Source: Candidatus Dormiibacterota bacterium (GTDB lineage Bacteria; Chloroflexota; Dormibacteria; Aeolococcales; Aeolococcaceae). Taken from it: a stretch of DNA of 13,782 nt. Made by a program: the position numbers and the translations under genes. Positions 12,805-13,782 of the stretch are shown piece after piece; within the stretch, counting starts at the first letter, position 1; every line of letters starts with the position of its first letter. A model generated the notes under the pieces. That model made no database searches, was not told the origin of the DNA, and saw only the letters and a list, made by a program, of their open reading frames with translations. The stretch spans positions 1-13,782 of the forward strand of contig JAFAJR010000297.1 of NCBI GenBank assembly GCA_019236085.1, read 5' to 3'.

Positions 12805-13782
12805 GGCCGTCGTCGTGTCCGACCTGACGCTGGCGCCGTCGGGCGCCACCGACCTGGAGCTCGAGCTGGACGCCCAGCGTCCCAGGCTCGTGGGCTTCTG
12901 CTACCGCATGCTGGGGTCGTCGTTCGAGGCCGAGGACGCGGTGCAGGAGACGATGCTTCGCGCCTGGCGCGGCTACGACGGGTTCGACCGCCGCTCCTCG
13001 CTCAGCACCTGGGTGCACCGCATCGCCACGAATGTATGCCTGGACATGCTCAAGGGCCGGCAGCGACGGGCGACGCCGATGGACCTCGGCCCTGCCCGGG
13101 AGCCCGTCGCGGCGAACCTCCACACCAGGCACGAGCTGACGTGGATCGAGCCCATCTCGGACGCCGCGCTGGCGCCGGACCCTGCAGACGTCGCGGTGAA
13201 CCGCGACACGGTGCGGCTGGCTTTCATCGCAGCCCTCCAGCACCTTCCGCCGCGGCAGCGGGCCGCGCTGCTGCTGTGCGATGTGCTGCGCTGGCAGGCG
13301 AGCGAGGTCGCAGAACTGCTCAGCACCACGGTTGCCTCGGTGAACAGCGCGTTGCAGCGAGCGCGGGCGACGCTCGCCGCCTCGGGCGCGGCAGCTGACA
13401 CCCAACGGGAGACTGTGGACCCGGGCAACGCCGCATTGTTGCGGCGATACGTCGACGCCTTTCAGCGCTACGACCTCACAGCGCTCACCGGTGTGATCCA
13501 CGAGGACGCCGTGCAGTCGATGCCCCCGTTCGCCATGTGGCTCCAGGGCGCGGCCAACATCGGTGCCTGGATGGTCGAGCCCGGCCCGAGCGGCTGCCGC
13601 GGGTCGCGCCTGTTGCCCACGTCGGCCAACGGGTGCCCCGCCTTCGGGCAGTACCGGCGCGACCCCGCCGGCGGCTACGCGCCATGGGCGCTGCAGGTCC
13701 TCGAGGTTTCAGGCGGGCGGATCGCCGGGATGCAGTTCTTCCTCGCGTTCATGGGCCCTGAGCGCCTGTTCCCCGCCTTCGG
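12803..13782 (+). CDS. ECF-like sigma-70 factor with SnoaL-like C-terminal domain (SigX5/TIGR02960 type), 3' end outside window
   Basis: RNA polymerase sigma factor; 326 residues are visible and the frame is still open at the right edge. Region 2 is at about 27-90, with FCYRMLGSSFEAEDAVQETMLRAW split over 32-55 and STWVHRIATNVCLDMLKGR over 68-86. The inter-domain linker has the family hallmark WIEPISDAAL (114-123). Region 4 is at about 136-192 (LQHLPPRQRAALLLCDVL, then EVAELLSTTVASVNSALQRAR). The C-terminal SnoaL-like fold (about 208 onward) contains YVDAFQRYDL, MPPFAMWLQG and NGCPAFGQYRRDPAGGY. The last visible residues, RLFPAFG, are close to the usual family end, so only a few codons are probably missing. 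No anti-sigma gene is in view; in related ECF groups the C-terminal extension itself modulates activity. ATG at 12803 or GTG at 12815 could be the start. Confidence 0.93.
   Translation, partial: MAVVVSDLTLAPSGATDLELELDAQRPRLVGFCYRMLGSSFEAEDAVQETMLRAWRGYDGFDRRSSLSTWVHRIATNVCLDMLKGRQRRATPMDLGPAREPVAANLHTRHELTWIEPISDAALAPDPADVAVNRDTVRLAFIAALQHLPPRQRAALLLCDVLRWQASEVAELLSTTVASVNSALQRARATLAASGAAADTQRETVDPGNAALLRRYVDAFQRYDLTALTGVIHEDAVQSMPPFAMWLQGAANIGAWMVEPGPSGCRGSRLLPTSANGCPAFGQYRRDPAGGYAPWALQVLEVSGGRIAGMQFFLAFMGPERLFPAF

Noticed and set aside
12686..13501. 271-codon minus-strand frame
   Set aside because: Antisense to the sigma factor gene, which has clear regions 2 and 4 and the SnoaL-like tail.

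Overview
This is a GC-rich, gene-dense stretch of bacterial chromosome. It has fifteen protein-coding genes, very short intergenic gaps and many 4-base stop/start overlaps (ATGA or GTGA). No RNA gene, insertion sequence, CRISPR array or phage gene is visible, and no gap without a gene exceeds 128 bases. The gene mix (NarL-type two-component system beside an ABC-2 exporter, sigma factor with a SnoaL-like tail, DUF1801, VOC proteins) and the many starts lacking a Shine-Dalgarno but carrying a TANNNT hexamer just upstream suggest an actinobacterial or neighbouring Terrabacteria lineage (Actinomycetota, Chloroflexota, Dormibacterota). The sequence alone does not settle which.

Layout. (1) Bases 2-607, plus strand: the C-terminal part of a MoeB/ThiF-type adenylyltransferase whose start lies outside the window. 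(2) 604-2627, minus strand: a DEAD-box RNA helicase followed, with a GTGA overlap, by an alpha/beta hydrolase. (3) 2715-5260, plus strand: a 2-hydroxyacid dehydrogenase, a Cof-type HAD phosphatase and an O-methyltransferase, forming one tight operon divergent from the helicase. (4) 5132-6925, minus strand: a membrane-bound HD-GYP protein with a long Pro/Thr stalk and a 12-residue Cys/Asn repeat at its C-terminus. Its 3' end overlaps the methyltransferase gene by 129 bases, tail to tail. (5) 7054-10667, minus strand: ABC ATPase, ABC-2 permease, sensor histidine kinase and NarL/LuxR response regulator, a self-contained sensing and export module with a perfect dyad upstream. (6) 10779-12689, minus strand: VOC protein, DUF1801 protein, alpha/beta hydrolase and a second VOC protein, all overlapping or nearly so. 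(7) 12803 to the right edge, plus strand: an ECF-like sigma factor with a SnoaL-like C-terminal domain, divergent from cassette 6 and open at the edge.

How the parts may work together. The kinase and regulator probably control the exporter encoded with them, and the dyad at 10733-10752 is the best candidate operator. The sigma factor may drive the divergent VOC/DUF1801/hydrolase cassette. The most unusual item is the HD-GYP protein: the sequence predicts a cytoplasmic c-di-GMP phosphodiesterase domain joined through a transmembrane segment to an extracytoplasmic, cysteine-laddered repeat. That layout could couple an outside state (redox, metal or surface contact) to c-di-GMP turnover.
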